The notes under the pieces are model-generated. The model searched no databases. It saw only the letters and a list, made by a program, of their open reading frames with translations, and was not told where the DNA came from. Shown here piece by piece: positions 1 through 12,653 of a stretch of 64,000 nt of DNA. The stretch is from the NCBI GenBank assembly GCA_024305405.1, contig JAKNDB010000107.1, forward strand, positions 868,001 to 932,000, read 5' to 3'. Numbering within the stretch: the stretch's first letter is position 1; every line of letters starts with the position of its first letter. Made by a program: the position numbers and the translations under genes. The stretch is from Dirofilaria immitis. Its lineage: Eukaryota; Nematoda; Chromadorea; Rhabditida; Onchocercidae.

Positions 1-2081
1 AAAATACTAAGTTATATTATTAAATTATATTTCTTGTCTTATTATCATTGTTGTTAATTGGCATATTCGATAAGCACAATTTTATCATCATGCTTCTTTA
101 TTCATGCCATATGATTATTGTCTACAGGATGCAAGTTATAACCGGCAAACTTTTTTCTTTTCTAACTTTCAGTTAAAATTGAAATTATCAGGTGTAGAAA
201 TAAGCACAGCATCTTTGATTTAGATTGTATATTTCCCATTTACTCTAGTACAACAAAACTTTCAACTTATTTATATTAAGAAAGCTTTTTAAAATTTATA
301 AAAATTTAGCCATAGAAGAATTGCTATTTGAACATATTGAAAAGAAAGATCAAGAAGACATATTCCGCTGTAATAGAAGAGAGCGATATAAATTCAGTGA
401 AAATCAGAAATCCATCAAATGTTAACTTAGGCAGTGAAAATTTGTTAGAATGGATTAATAACCTCCTTTGTACTAGCATATTTTGAATATTTTATGAATA
501 GCATTCTCATATGCTTTGCTTGTGACTGTGACTGTGAATGTCGAATTTTATAATCCAAATTCTATTCAAAAATTTTTCTAATAATTATTTAATGATATTT
601 TTGAAAAGAGATTGTATATCGATTTATAATCTTATAGCTTATCATATCATAAGGAAGATACAGAAATGATTGAATAAATATTTTTTTAGCCGTTATAAGA
701 TTAAAATAGCATTGCATAATTAATATCATTGCCAGTGACGATTATAATGAATGCAAAAAGATAATTAATTGAGCTAACTTTAAAAATAAACAAAATATCG
801 CTACAAAAATATTCTACAGTAATAACAAACAATCAAATAAGCATTACGGTACAGATTTTTACAAGAGTCGTGCTGATATGTGGTCCTTCAGCAAATGTTA
901 AAAATCTATGAAAGCAAATAATGTATCTCTGCAATATGGAGATGGGAGAGCGAATTGAAATAATGGAATGCATATGCAAATGGCTAGTTGGAAAAAAATT
1001 AAACCAAAGGCCTTGATTGGTTCCTAATTAAGGCTCCCTAAATATATCGAATGATCGCAGTTTTAATGGGTACGAATTAAAGAAATAACAGCGGACACAT
1101 ACTTATGCGCACGGCTGTGAGAAAGAAAAAATGAATAAAAAAAAACAAAAAAGCCATATAAATGTGCACAATATCCAGTTGTATCTCTAGAAATTCATAA
1201 ATAATATAAACGAGAAATCAGTTCGTAATAATCATAGATAATAATGACTTCTAAAACATATAACGAAAAATTCGATTAATGTAGCACGAAAAATAAGAGG
1301 ATGTCTGCGCTGACTAATATAATTTCATAAAAAATATTCAATGGTCTGCTTATATGACATTTTTCAGCATAAAATAAATATGGTTCTGCTTGGAAGACGC
1401 GCAATGAATCTATCCAATTAACATGGTTCTAAAAGACTCCAGAGATGTAAAATTTGCATTTCAATTAATATTTTACGGTTCATATTGAAAATTTTGTTTC
1501 AGAAAATTACATTCAACCTAGCCAAAAAAATCGATTTGTTTAAGAAGCAATTTTAAATCACATATGAAGTGACGATCACAAATAATCAAGGTTTGTTAGG
1601 GTTTTAGATTACGCATTTCTGAAAGATTTTGATGATTCCAATATTAATAAAAACTTACGATATTCATTTTTAAAATCTGAAATAAAAGTTCCTTTTCTAT
1701 AAATAAAATATTTACATTGATATAACAAATATATTTACGTTGCTGTCAACTCCAAAATATAGATATTTTCACAATTTCTAAAAACTAAATTTCGCAAGCA
1801 TAAAATCATTCGTGTCTTGGATCTTTTCATTGACTACTGCGTTTCATGAAAACAATTCCGCTTCAGTATTAATGATCAAGTTCCTACCTTATTTATCGGC
1901 AATACTCTTTATAGAATTAATCAAGTTATGAAATCGATTTTGCTCTGGATTATGAGCGTAGAAAAATATCCCCATTATTTCCATGATTTCAGAACAAAAT
2001 ACGAATTCAACCAAGCGTCAGGATAATAAATCATTTCAATTTAAAAAGAAAAAATTATCCTTAGTAACAGAAACATTAATA
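1..2081. other. No gene recognised; 3' flank of Tribbles gene
   Basis: This stretch is AT-rich, has many stops in all frames, and shows no splice-bounded open segment with conserved protein features. It lies downstream of the Tribbles-like gene, so it should hold that gene's 3' untranslated region and intergenic DNA. No RNA gene signature was seen. Confidence 0.5.
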
Positions 2082-5000
2082 CTATGCTATTCTAGATGTA
2101 GCGGAAGTTGCACTACCAGCAACTGTAGTAATGGTAGCAATAATAGAAGCAGAATGTAAAGCGGAGGAAGATGATTCGTCGGCATTCTCTTCAGTGATTG
2201 CTGTGACCAAAGATGAATCAGCCATGATATCATGCATTATTTGCAGATGTCGTTGGACATTACGTATTGCAGACGATAAAACTGGCACTACTTGATCATC
2301 ACTTTCGTTGTTTATCTTCAAAAATCAATAGAAACCATTACTACTACCAATCAAATTTTTCCATGCCACATTATTAGAACAGAATTTCGTTGGCTTATAT
2401 TCTAAGCAGTTTTAAAAATGATAATCAAATCTTTATTTTTAAGAAAGCAGATAAAAAAATCAAAAATAGTAAACATATATATATATATATATTCCTCTTA
2501 TGTTAATTAATTTACAAAAGGTAAATAAAAGCTGTTGAAGAATTAAAAATCACCTTCATAATTCGTCGTGCGAATTCAAAAGCTGGATTACTGACTACCC
2601 CAAGAAGTGACACACGAGAAGATGGTATTTCTAGCCAACCTAAAGTAAATTTAGCATACATTATGAATTTTTGATCAAAAGTAAATAGAAACATTTTTAA
2701 AGTACACACCACTGAGTACGCAAATCGCATGTTGACAGGTTTAATAATTTAAATACCTGGTAAAATAGAACGAAACGATATAATATTAGAATCATCCAAA
2801 AACTGCTCATCCAATGGTATGTAAAGGAGCTGTTCAGCAGTAGGACGCTCTGACGGTTCTTTTCGCAACATGCCAAAATTAAAGCACGTGCTAAAAAAAT
2901 AATTTCCTTGCTACTTTAAATATTCAAGTCTCGAAATGATGCAAATGCCACGAAATGAAAACATTTTGCTACAAATAAGACTAATATGAATTTGTTAATA
3001 ATAACAATACTAAAGAAATTTAGAAATATTCATTATGCGAAGCAATAATGTGTACCTGTCTGCGATACAGGAATCTGTGGTGGGATACTGAATTTTGCTT
3101 TGAGAATTCGATAAAACAATCTTTGGGGTGTCACATCATTGAAAGGATAACTGTAAAAGTTTCTAGTTAGCTTTCTTCATGCCTTGTTTGATTTTCTCTA
3201 GACACCACTCTCCTTGACATTAAGAAACAAAAATCCGATTTCATACAGCCTAAATTATTTTGCACACAAACCTTCCGAATAATAAAACATAGAACAGAAC
3301 TCCTAGCGCCCAAATATCAGCAGGACGGCCGGCATATTCAGGAGAGTCCTTCAATATTTCAGGAGCAACATATGCTGGACAACTATGTCTGTCGCGTAAC
3401 CGATCATCTTTGATATCCTCACAAACAAAAACATCGAATATATCTCGTAGTCTCAGCTGTGTCCTGAAATGATACTAATTAATTCTAGTACAAGAAAATA
3501 TCCAACTAATATTATTGAAAAAGAAAATGCTAGACTTTGAGCAGACAAAAACTTGCATTTCCTTGTCTGTAAAGACAAATTTCCGCAGTTTAACGTCACG
3601 TACAACAATTCCGCAAGCATGGCAAAAAGCAATTCCTCTGACAATTTTTGAAAACAGTGAAAATGCTTCACTTTCCGAAAGTTTAACTTTGCCCGCCTGA
3701 ACCTTACTATGTAAAGTACCATATTGCCAATTGGAAAACATGAAACGCTGGTCATTATTATCCATACATACTTCCGTTCCTGAGGGCAATACAAATTCTC
3801 TAAAAAAAAGAGAAATATTAAAAATCAATAATGATAATGCAACTTCAAGCAAAATAAAAATTCTGAAATAGCTATTTCTCTACCACTGAAAGGGAGAGCT
3901 TGCGATGTTTCTTCCCATTTTTAACATATTTATTTCTTTCATGTCCAATTGCATATGTGCAAACCTCATCGCTTCCAAATCCTCATACTTCCAATAATTT
4001 TCGGCTTCATTTAGACGACTTGCGATTGCTAGCAATTTTATATACTGTTCATTATCAATGAGCTGAAAAATACTTATTCATATTAGAAAAGTTATAGAAA
4101 TTCGATTTTCTAGACTTACTTTTTGATATTTGTAAAACAGTTTAAATAAGCGGTTCTAACTCTTAACAGAATAGTAAAATTATCTGAACATGAGACTACT
4201 TTGTCATGCAATTGAGCTGACCTGACAAGTTTTACAATTTTTTTATCGATGTGATAAGCTATAAATTCTTTTCCAGCACCAACTAGCTGATAACCACAAA
4301 CCACAGTGTTATTTACTTCTGGCCATGTCCGATAATTCTGAAATAAATGACATAAAAATTCATATTATAAAAATAACATTTCTATAATGCTTAATATAGA
4401 CAATAATGAAGGTTTCCAACCTTCACCGATTCCTTAGCATAACAAAGCGGACTTTTCGACTGACCATCACTCAGTTCTGACAAAGTAAAATCGCCATGTG
4501 CTGCTCCAGTATCTCGTGAACGTTTTTTGTATCACTACCACTCTCTTCTGAAAGAATTCTAAAACTTGATACAATGCCTGCTTTAAGATTTTCTTATTAA
4601 ACTTATGATAAAACTTTAAGGAGCAGATAAACATTGAATTATCTTACAAGTTTCTTATCAAATAAGCATCGGGAAAATTTAGGCCATTGATTCCAGCACT
4701 ATCCAAGTCTTATTGTTTGCCCTTTATTAATAAAAAAATTTGCTTTGCAATTTACTGCATGCTATAAAGAGCTCAGGATTTCTTTAACATTTAAAACAAT
4801 TTGTGTACATATTTCGAACAAAATTATTTCACATTTCTGTTTTGGAACTTATTCTAAGACATGAAGATTCTAATCATATTAATCTCAATGCTCAAAATTA
4901 CTAGTATTGTATGCAAATAATACTATCAGTCTATAAAAACGAAAGTCGAAAATCGGAACATCGAAAATAAGCCAAATACACATTTATGATTTAAAGTTGT

Positions 5001-5774
5001 GCAATAATGATCACAGATCCAAATTCTGGAAATTCTGCTTATAATGTTAGGTTATTAAACTTATTAGAACCCAGACACATATTGATCATCTTTCTTCGGA
5101 AACTTAGACGGTGAGAAAGTCGAAGATTGGAATAGCTAATACAAAGTAATACAACAAAAACTTCTGCATTACCATAAAATTATTTGGTCCAATACTCTAA
5201 ATTATGCTATACATTATGTCGTTACTTTTGCTAATTTGCTAGCTTATTTAATTTATTTATGATAACGAATAGTAAATAGGACAAAGCTATATATCGTAAA
5301 ATCAAATCATTTAATCTAAACAAAAAAGAAAATGAAATGGATATAGAAATATGAAATTAAAAGTCTAAAAGCAAGTGATAAAAACTATTGAATTAGGAAG
5401 TATGCAAATTTTAAAAATTTATTAAGAAAAACCATATATTTCAATTCATGCATTAAGAAGAAAAATCAATGAATCATGTTTTTTCGTAAAAGAAAATATT
5501 ACCAGTTTAATATTCCTTACACTTCTAGGCTTATTATTTACTATCACTGATGTGAATATCAAAATATCTTTCAAATAATCATTGAAATTAAACTACTCAT
5601 CACACCTCCTTGTAGACCGCTTGGATGCAGTGTAATTCGTGGAAGCCGTCGTGCTGCTACACGCTTTCTACTCAACGTATCATTATTTCGAAGAGCTGTC
5701 ATATCACTGTTGGGTTTAGTTTGCTTACAAGGTATTGAAGTCGACGATGAAGTACATTCATCGATAGAATACAT
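2082..5774 (-). CDS. nipi-3: Tribbles-family pseudokinase (NIPI-3-like)
   Basis: Ten exons: 5774-5606, 4547-4421, 4337-4120, 4062-3887, 3799-3557, 3463-3272, 3150-3056, 2890-2757, 2639-2554, 2315-2082. Tribbles proteins are catalytically impaired kinase scaffolds that bring substrates to the COP1 ubiquitin ligase and tune MAPK and C/EBP signalling; nematode NIPI-3 acts in epidermal immunity and development. Seen here: the degenerate catalytic loop VVRDVKLRKFVF, no DFG motif, the activation segment HSCPAYVAPEIL, the APE-downstream helix ADIWALGVLFY, the C-lobe motif RKEPSERPTAEQLL, and a C-terminal DDQVVP that resembles the COP1-binding VP motif. The N-terminus and the serine- and alanine-rich tail after DDQVVP are longer than in vertebrate members. 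The ATG at 5774 lies 19 bases after an attttcag acceptor, suggesting trans-splicing. The frame breaks at 4523-4528, 4120-4124 and 2873-2874. One added base at each gives 1677 nt, about 558 residues. Exon 5 appears to use a GC donor. The exon 4 end is uncertain (3887 or 3884). Confidence 0.9.
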
Positions 5775-5796
5775 TGTTAATGAGAAAAGTTTGCTG

Positions 5797-8700
5797 AAAA
5801 TTAACCTTTATTCTGTATCAAGAATTTCCGAAATTAAAATAATTCTACTTTATTATAACTAAAAATAAACTTAGATATAATATATTAAAAAATTACAGCA
5901 ATTTAGATTGAAATTACATCAATAATTTTATCGTCACTACGATCGATATTGTAAAATTATCCTAATTACTTAATTTCACGAAATCAAATAATAGAAAAAA
6001 CTTTACCATTGAAAATCGTTGTCGTACCCGTATTAGTTTTTTTTTTTTGAAAGGCCAACGTATGGGAAAAAAAAATGTCACAGCATAAGAGTTCGAATTG
6101 CTCTTTACTTCACTAATAAATCATCATTCCACATTTGATGATGCAAAAAAAAATTAACACGAATATAAATTATTATTTAAATAAGTGTATAAATCGTTAT
6201 GAAGCCTGAAATTATTGTATTAATTATTGATAGTAAAATTATAAAACAAAAATCAATAATAATCGATACAATATTTTTATTGATAAACAATATTTCATCA
6301 TAAATGCAAAAATTATGAAATTAATATTGTCAAATCGTATCATTATTTATAACTGACGATATATAACTATAAAAAGGAAAGAAAAACGATATATTGATAT
6401 TGAGCATGCATCATGCATAAGTATGCAAGATGCATGCAATTTTGCATAATATTTTTGCATAAATAAATATAAATAAAATGACACGTGTATTACTACATTA
6501 CTAAACTGCATTATATTGCATGAAGAGAATAAATTATTTGCATATTTTAGAAATGATTCAATGAGAGAATGAAATCAAACTTTATCATTATGAAAGAATG
6601 AGAGAAAGTGAGAGAAAAAGGAAGCTATCGATGTTTATACACAAAACTTGTGCACGGAAGAGATAGCGTGAAAGTTTGGAAATGAAAAAAAAAATGTAAA
6701 CAACAAGTTAACTGAAGTACGAAATTAATATTATAAAGTGAGAAAAATGCAAGATAGAAGTCGATGAGACCTGAAGAGTGTAGCGATGAGGCTAAGCTAC
6801 TCATGACGTCATTGCAAGAAGCCATGCTTGGCTTAGTATTATAGCCTAGTTTAAAAGACCTGGCTTATTTAACGTTAAAAGTTTGGAAAACTTGCATACA
6901 ATAAATGTATATCAACAAAATCTCAAATTAGTAATGCCACTTCTTTTATATTCATTTCATCACTGATATTTCATCATAGTTGTCATCAACTCACTCACAC
7001 TGTCTGTATATGTATATATAAATGGTCTTTTAAATGTATGATCCGTGAAGTGAATGGGAATAGCGTTTATCGCGAAGGATAGATAGATCGATGATCGCAA
7101 AGTTTCGCAATAACGAATTGTACTAAAATTATTTCACTGATATATCAAATTAATAATTGTATAATCAAATTCTAATTTAATTCAGGAGATATGTCTTCTC
7201 ATCATTTACAAAACAATAAGCTATTTGCAATTTTGGAATAATTTTGAGCTTTTTTTTTCTCGAAAATTTTCCTTAATGAAATACGTATGGTCAAATAAAT
7301 GGTCAAATGGTCAAGCGGTCAAGTAAATGGTCAAAGAATGGCGAGATAGTGAATGGCAGTGATAAGTGTGCAATAAAGACCTCTTACATGTTCATTAAAT
7401 ATGAGGAGAGAAAGAAAGAGAAAGAGCAACAGAGAAAGAGTAATAAGAAAGATCGATTCGCTCTTATTGGAAGGCAAAGCGTTGCGAAATTTGTGTAGTT
7501 CTTGATGCGCTCTCGATCAATTAATCATTTCGATACTACGAATGGAAGCAATCGGTGATTGATAACCGGTACGAGAGATGAGAAAAAAGAGCAGATCATT
7601 CCTGAATTCACAGAAATTATCAAATTATCAGAACATATTTACATTCATAGAAATTATCAAATTATCAGAATATAAACGAACATTATTGCTATCCAATTAT
7701 ATGCTAATCACTAAATAAATGATAGCAAAAATATATGATTAATGTTATGGATTCATCCAGGTTATCAGAAATATATGCTTAATTTTATCTGTTTACTATT
7801 CTAATGTCGAATATTGTTGGATAGTAAATTTTTAGCCAAAAATTGATAAAGAAAAAAATTTAGACAAGAACGATAACAACATCAATCAGATAAGATATAA
7901 TGGTAAAGTTTATCTGATATGATTAGAACAGCTATACTCAAACATATTATAGCACGATACTGGATCAAGAATGAATAATGATTATGATGTATGATCAGCA
8001 ATAGTGATCTGTGATAACAATAAAGATAGTATGAATTTAGTAATGATTACATGATGATCACAATTATTTTGACAGAAGTCAAAAATGGATAATGTGACCC
8101 AGATTCCTCATAATCATAAACCGGTACAGATGCAATCGGTGTAACTTTAGAATCTAAAACTTTCATTAATAATAATACTATGTGAAAATTTTGAGTGATT
8201 CAGAATGAAAAATTTTCGTATCGTTTCGAACATATTTTAGACCAACAATTTTGAACACGCTATTTTGGCATGAGAATTCAGAAGGTACCTAGTCTAAACG
8301 TAGGAGATATCTTATCCAAATCCTTCATTTCATCTTTATAATTCCGAATTTCATTTTTATCTCCAGATAGCTGAAGTATTTTAAAAACGAGTGTTTTTTT
8401 ATCCATTATATAAGTTCTGATCGAGAATCTCGAGAATTTTGGCAGTCATATTTTAACATTTAGAGAAAGTATTGCCTATCTAACTTATTGGTTTAAAATA
8501 GCTTATCTTATCTGGATTGATAAAGTGTGAAAGATAAAGAAAATTAAGTTGGAAATATCATCTTTTGATCTAATCGTATTATTATCCGAAAAATCACTTA
8601 TCATAGTTATATCATTGATAAATTCTAGAAAAATTCCACTCATATGCTATCTTTTAAAATGTTTGAAGATTGTTATTGGTTCCAAGAATTTTTACAAAAG

Positions 8701-10375
8701 TTCGGCAAAATGTATATTGAAAGCTAAGCTATTAATTAATTACTCTAAAACTTAATTACCTCATTTATTAACTGATTTTAATTCTCCTCAAATATCATAT
8801 GTACGAATCAATTCATTGACTAAGTTTGAATCTAAAAGATAAGAATTCCCAGTACTAGGAAAATATCATATATGAAAATTTCGAAATTATTAAAAATTTC
8901 TTCAGCAAAATTTAAAAAAAAAAACTGCCGAGAATTTACAAAATCAATTTAAAATTTTAACTAATATTTTGACTATGAAAAAATTTGCTTTGTTATTATT
9001 ATCGTTTATTTCTTTTGATTCTTTAAATCTAATTTTTGAATTGTTTAGAAATTCGCTCCATTCAATTATTCATAGAGCAATAAATTGTTGTTGTCCAATG
9101 TATCAAAATTTACAACAACATTATTGAATGTTAGCAAGTATGGAAGAGAATAATTTTGTAAATTCTATTAATCAGTATAATTTGGGAAATTACTTTATAA
9201 ATATGATATTTATTTATCACGGTGATATTTACTTATCTTTAATTTGACTATTTCAATGTATTTACTTTGATAAATGTTACTAATTGAAGGTTATCTAATT
9301 ATTGCTAAAAATAAAATCATTACACGTATTGAAGTTGTAGAAGCATTTATATCTCATTTTTGATTTTCATTGGCAGTGGCAATGAAAATCATCAGCGATA
9401 AAATCGATAACAGCGATTGTTTAGATCGAAAAATTTTTTAAATGTCAATCAATTTCAATCATCGATCTAACCTTTCTTTAACTTCGCATATTGATATAGC
9501 AGTAGTTTTCCATAGTTTATATCCTTTCTATTGAGGAAAAAGAATTAGACAAATTAAGTTTACAATTTGAGGATAAGGAATTGCAAATTACACTTGCGAT
9601 TTTTCAAAAAAGCAATAAGAATAAAAATGTTAGCATTTTTATTACTGTGTTTACTTCTTTCCTCATTCCTATTCGTATTTTATTTTTTGTAACTTTACCT
9701 CCGTTAGAAATAGTAATACAATAAGGAATTTTTATTTGTTATGAATCACATTTCAACTAGTACTTAACAGTCACATGAAAACATAAAAAAATGATGACAA
9801 CTATAAAATATTGATTTTTCTAGTTAAAAAGAAAGAAGATCACAGCGAAAATGAGATGAACTGTTGAATTTTCGAAACTTGAAAAAAATAAAATGCTGAT
9901 TTTAGAAACAATGCAATAGTTAAAAAATGGTACAGTTTCAAATAGAAATGCTATGCAGAGTATTTTCCAAGCAATTTCAGAAACGGAAATAATTTTGAGG
10001 AGAGATCTACTAATTCCACAGCACCACATCATGTATTTATAAAAGGATAATATCATCCATAACCGGAAGTAACTGAGAACCAAAAAGTCCGTAAAGAAAG
10101 CAAACAGACTAACAGGAAGAATTTTTGCTTTCATTCTTTAAGCAAACTGCTAACTCAGAAATTAAGCATCTAATTTAGTAAAATAGATGTTTTAATAGAA
10201 CTTACTAAGCAATAGATTTTATTAGGTTTTGTGTTCGTGAAAATGCGTGATGAAAACTATAGAATACAAATTAAAGCAAAAGTATAATTTCTCCAAAAAT
10301 TCGACAACTTGAACTTTCTTTTCACCTCATTCTTTTATCATTTTTCCATTACTATTTCCGAGGAAGTTATAATGA
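5797..10375. other. Intergenic region without recognised gene
   Basis: About 4.6 kb between the 5' end of the Tribbles gene and the 3' end of STEEP1. Open segments of 60-100 codons (for example 6625-6825 and 9820-10134 on the minus strand) are hydrophobic or low complexity, as expected by chance in AT-rich DNA, and lack splice context. A short imperfect duplication lies at about 7607-7672. Confidence 0.5.
7605..7672. repeat. Two-copy direct repeat
   Basis: The string AGAAATTATCAAATTATCAG occurs twice, about 40 bases apart, with similar flanks. This is a local segmental duplication in intergenic DNA. Confidence 0.6.
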
Positions 10376-12653
10376 CTAATAAAAAATATATACATTAAAA
10401 GATAATTCATCATAACAGTGTTCCTCGTTTGTTCTCTTCTCGTCTTTTTTCATCTCAATTAACTCCTCCGAAACATGGTTTCTTAACATTCCTTTCCTCT
10501 TCATTTGATATTCAATCATACGGGCGTTCAGAGTATATGATTCTGCTATTTCTCGCTGGAATAAATTGAGGCTTTGAAAAGAATTCATCATTACGATGAT
10601 ATACGTTGCTAATCTACTGCTATCGAATCGTTAAAAAAGAATATCACATGAATTTTACATAGCTTTTAAACTAACATGACAATAACGACTTTTGCAAATA
10701 CCATCGAAAGGCCTAATTTGGATGGGACTTGAGAGAAGCATGCAAAATGAAGCTTTAAAAGTTGGGATAAAGAATCTACTCAATATCTACATCTTGAAGA
10801 GAATAGACGAATATCAAAGCAAGGTGTGTGGTAGCGTCACACTGCATTTTATGAGCTCAAATCCTTAAGAAATATCTACATAATATGAAGATTTTTCTTA
10901 TCGTTTTTAAAAATATAAAAATTTTATATGAAATTCTTCCAGTCATTAATTCATTCAAACTTAGTATCTTGCTTACCGCTTCCAGTTCATCCTCTGCCTC
11001 TTCGACTGTTGATACTGTGACCGAACCAACCTTTCCTTGATTTTTACATGTTTCGTCATGATTACCTAAAATAGAACTATATGTACATCCATTATGGTGA
11101 AAATAATTCGAAATATGAAAAATTTATAGCCTTAATTAATACAGAAATGGTCAAGCTAAGAATGCCGACTGACCTTCTTGACAGGTTGTTCCTCATTTGC
11201 AAGTTTAAGGCCACCAAATTGCTGTGCAGATCGTACAGCATTATCGAAAATAAAAAGGTAATTTTAAAATTGAAGGGATGGTAGTAAAAAGTGGAATTCC
11301 ACATCGATTACAATTTTTTCTATATTGTTGCTCTAATCCTTCTTTTCTGAAAACAAATCAAAATTCAGATATCAAGGCAACTTATTATTATTGTTATGCT
11401 CGTATTTTGCTAACTAGACAGTATGCAATATTTGTATTTTGCTAACTGATCATTATGCAAAACCGGAATTAGGAAGACTGCAGTTTTTCCAATTCTAGAA
11501 TTAGCAGAAGACAAAATAAGAAATTTAAGAATAAGAATAGCAATGATGATTTCGGATCGAAGCAGATAATTGTCAAAAGATCGAATTTCGAGAAGACAGG
11601 TCGAAATAATATATAGATTTCTAATGTGAAAGTTCACCTTCGTATATAAACAGCGTCACCATTAATACCGAATGTTTTCGCCTCCGTACGTGCAGGATCA
11701 ATGACGCGTGATCGATCGCGTCGCCGTAAGGGCATTCTGGTTATCAATGTATCTGTTATCATCGCAATCTGTAAAATGCTTTTGCATATTTCATAATTGG
11801 AAATAATTCATCAAATGGAAATTAACAACTAGCACTATTTTATCTAAATTTGGAAGTCAACAGTTCATACGAGTGCTTTGTTAAATGTTGAATCAACAAT
11901 ACTGCAGTGGCAGGCCAAATATGTACATGTACTTTATCAGCTAAAACCGGAGAAAATTGTATATTAGTTTTAAATAAAGAGTTTATCTTAAAATGCACGA
12001 AAAAGTTGGCAATTTTGTAGTAAAATCATGATTTACTACTTCAAAATCCGTAATAACTAAGCACGGATCTTTACTACCTTTTGCCATATAATCGAAGTAC
12101 CATTCATATTGATATTTGCATTGGCAAGCGCTCCTGATATCTTCTTTCTTATATAGAAATTAATATAATTTCAAGGGAAAGCATAGGTTTTTGATGCTCC
12201 ACCTTAGAAAACCTCAAGGAAAGCATAGGTTCTTGATGCTCCACCTTAGAAAACCTGGGCTGATGAAGGATGTACTATACTGTTACAAACCGACCAAATG
12301 AATAATTGTTTCTAATTTTCCATAAATCTGTTGCAGAAGTTTATTAATTAAATGACTTCTCCTACCTGAGCTATAAGTAAGTCATAGACGCACTAGTCTT
12401 CTACGACTGAAATGCTTATATGTGATAGTTTTTTTTCGCATATTTTTGATTAAGATAAATGATTTCAGTTTAAGTGTATTCAAATAAAGGATATGATTTA
12501 ATGTACCTTTCCGCAATGGCAATAGTAAGTATGTAGTGGTTTGACAAAATGTTCTTCTCGATCTTGTTCATCAATAATTTTACCTTCACCACGAAAACGA
12601 TCATCTTCAACGTGTTCCACTTCATGCGGATCACCCTCTATCATCGATGTCAT
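10376..12653 (-). CDS. steep1: STEEP1 homolog (CXorf56 family)
   Basis: Five exons: 12653-12507, 11768-11638, 11346-11174, 11065-10977, 10555-10376. The human family member, STING ER exit protein 1, promotes movement of STING from the endoplasmic reticulum; its ancestral role is less clear. Residues in order: an acidic N-terminus, [12 protein letters not shown], then [27 protein letters not shown] (the second CxxC of the family's zinc-type signature), [18 protein letters not shown], and the coiled [20 protein letters not shown] segment ending in a basic and acidic tail. These line up in order with the human protein. The start ATG lies 6 bases after a tattttag acceptor (trans-splice candidate). 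The frame breaks at 11286-11290, at 11252-11256 (both in exon 3) and at 11041-11045 (exon 4). Three added bases give 723 nt, 240 residues, close to the human 222. A single extra T in place of the two missing ones in exon 3 is possible but aligns worse. Confidence 0.93.
12171..12256. repeat. Two-copy 43-bp tandem repeat in STEEP1 intron 1
   Basis: Two adjacent copies of a segment containing AAAGCATAGGTT and GATGCTCCACCTTAGAAAAC. The copies differ at very few positions, one being GGG against GG. They lie inside the first STEEP1 intron. Confidence 0.85.

Noticed and set aside
2082..5774. Tribbles gene as a pseudogene
   Set aside because: It has three frame breaks, but all are at short runs, all need one added base, splice sites are intact and the corrected length is an exact multiple of three.
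9820..10134. 104-codon hydrophobic open segment as a membrane protein
   Set aside because: Hydrophobicity arises from AT-rich composition; no splice, promoter or conserved context, and it lies just 3' of STEEP1.
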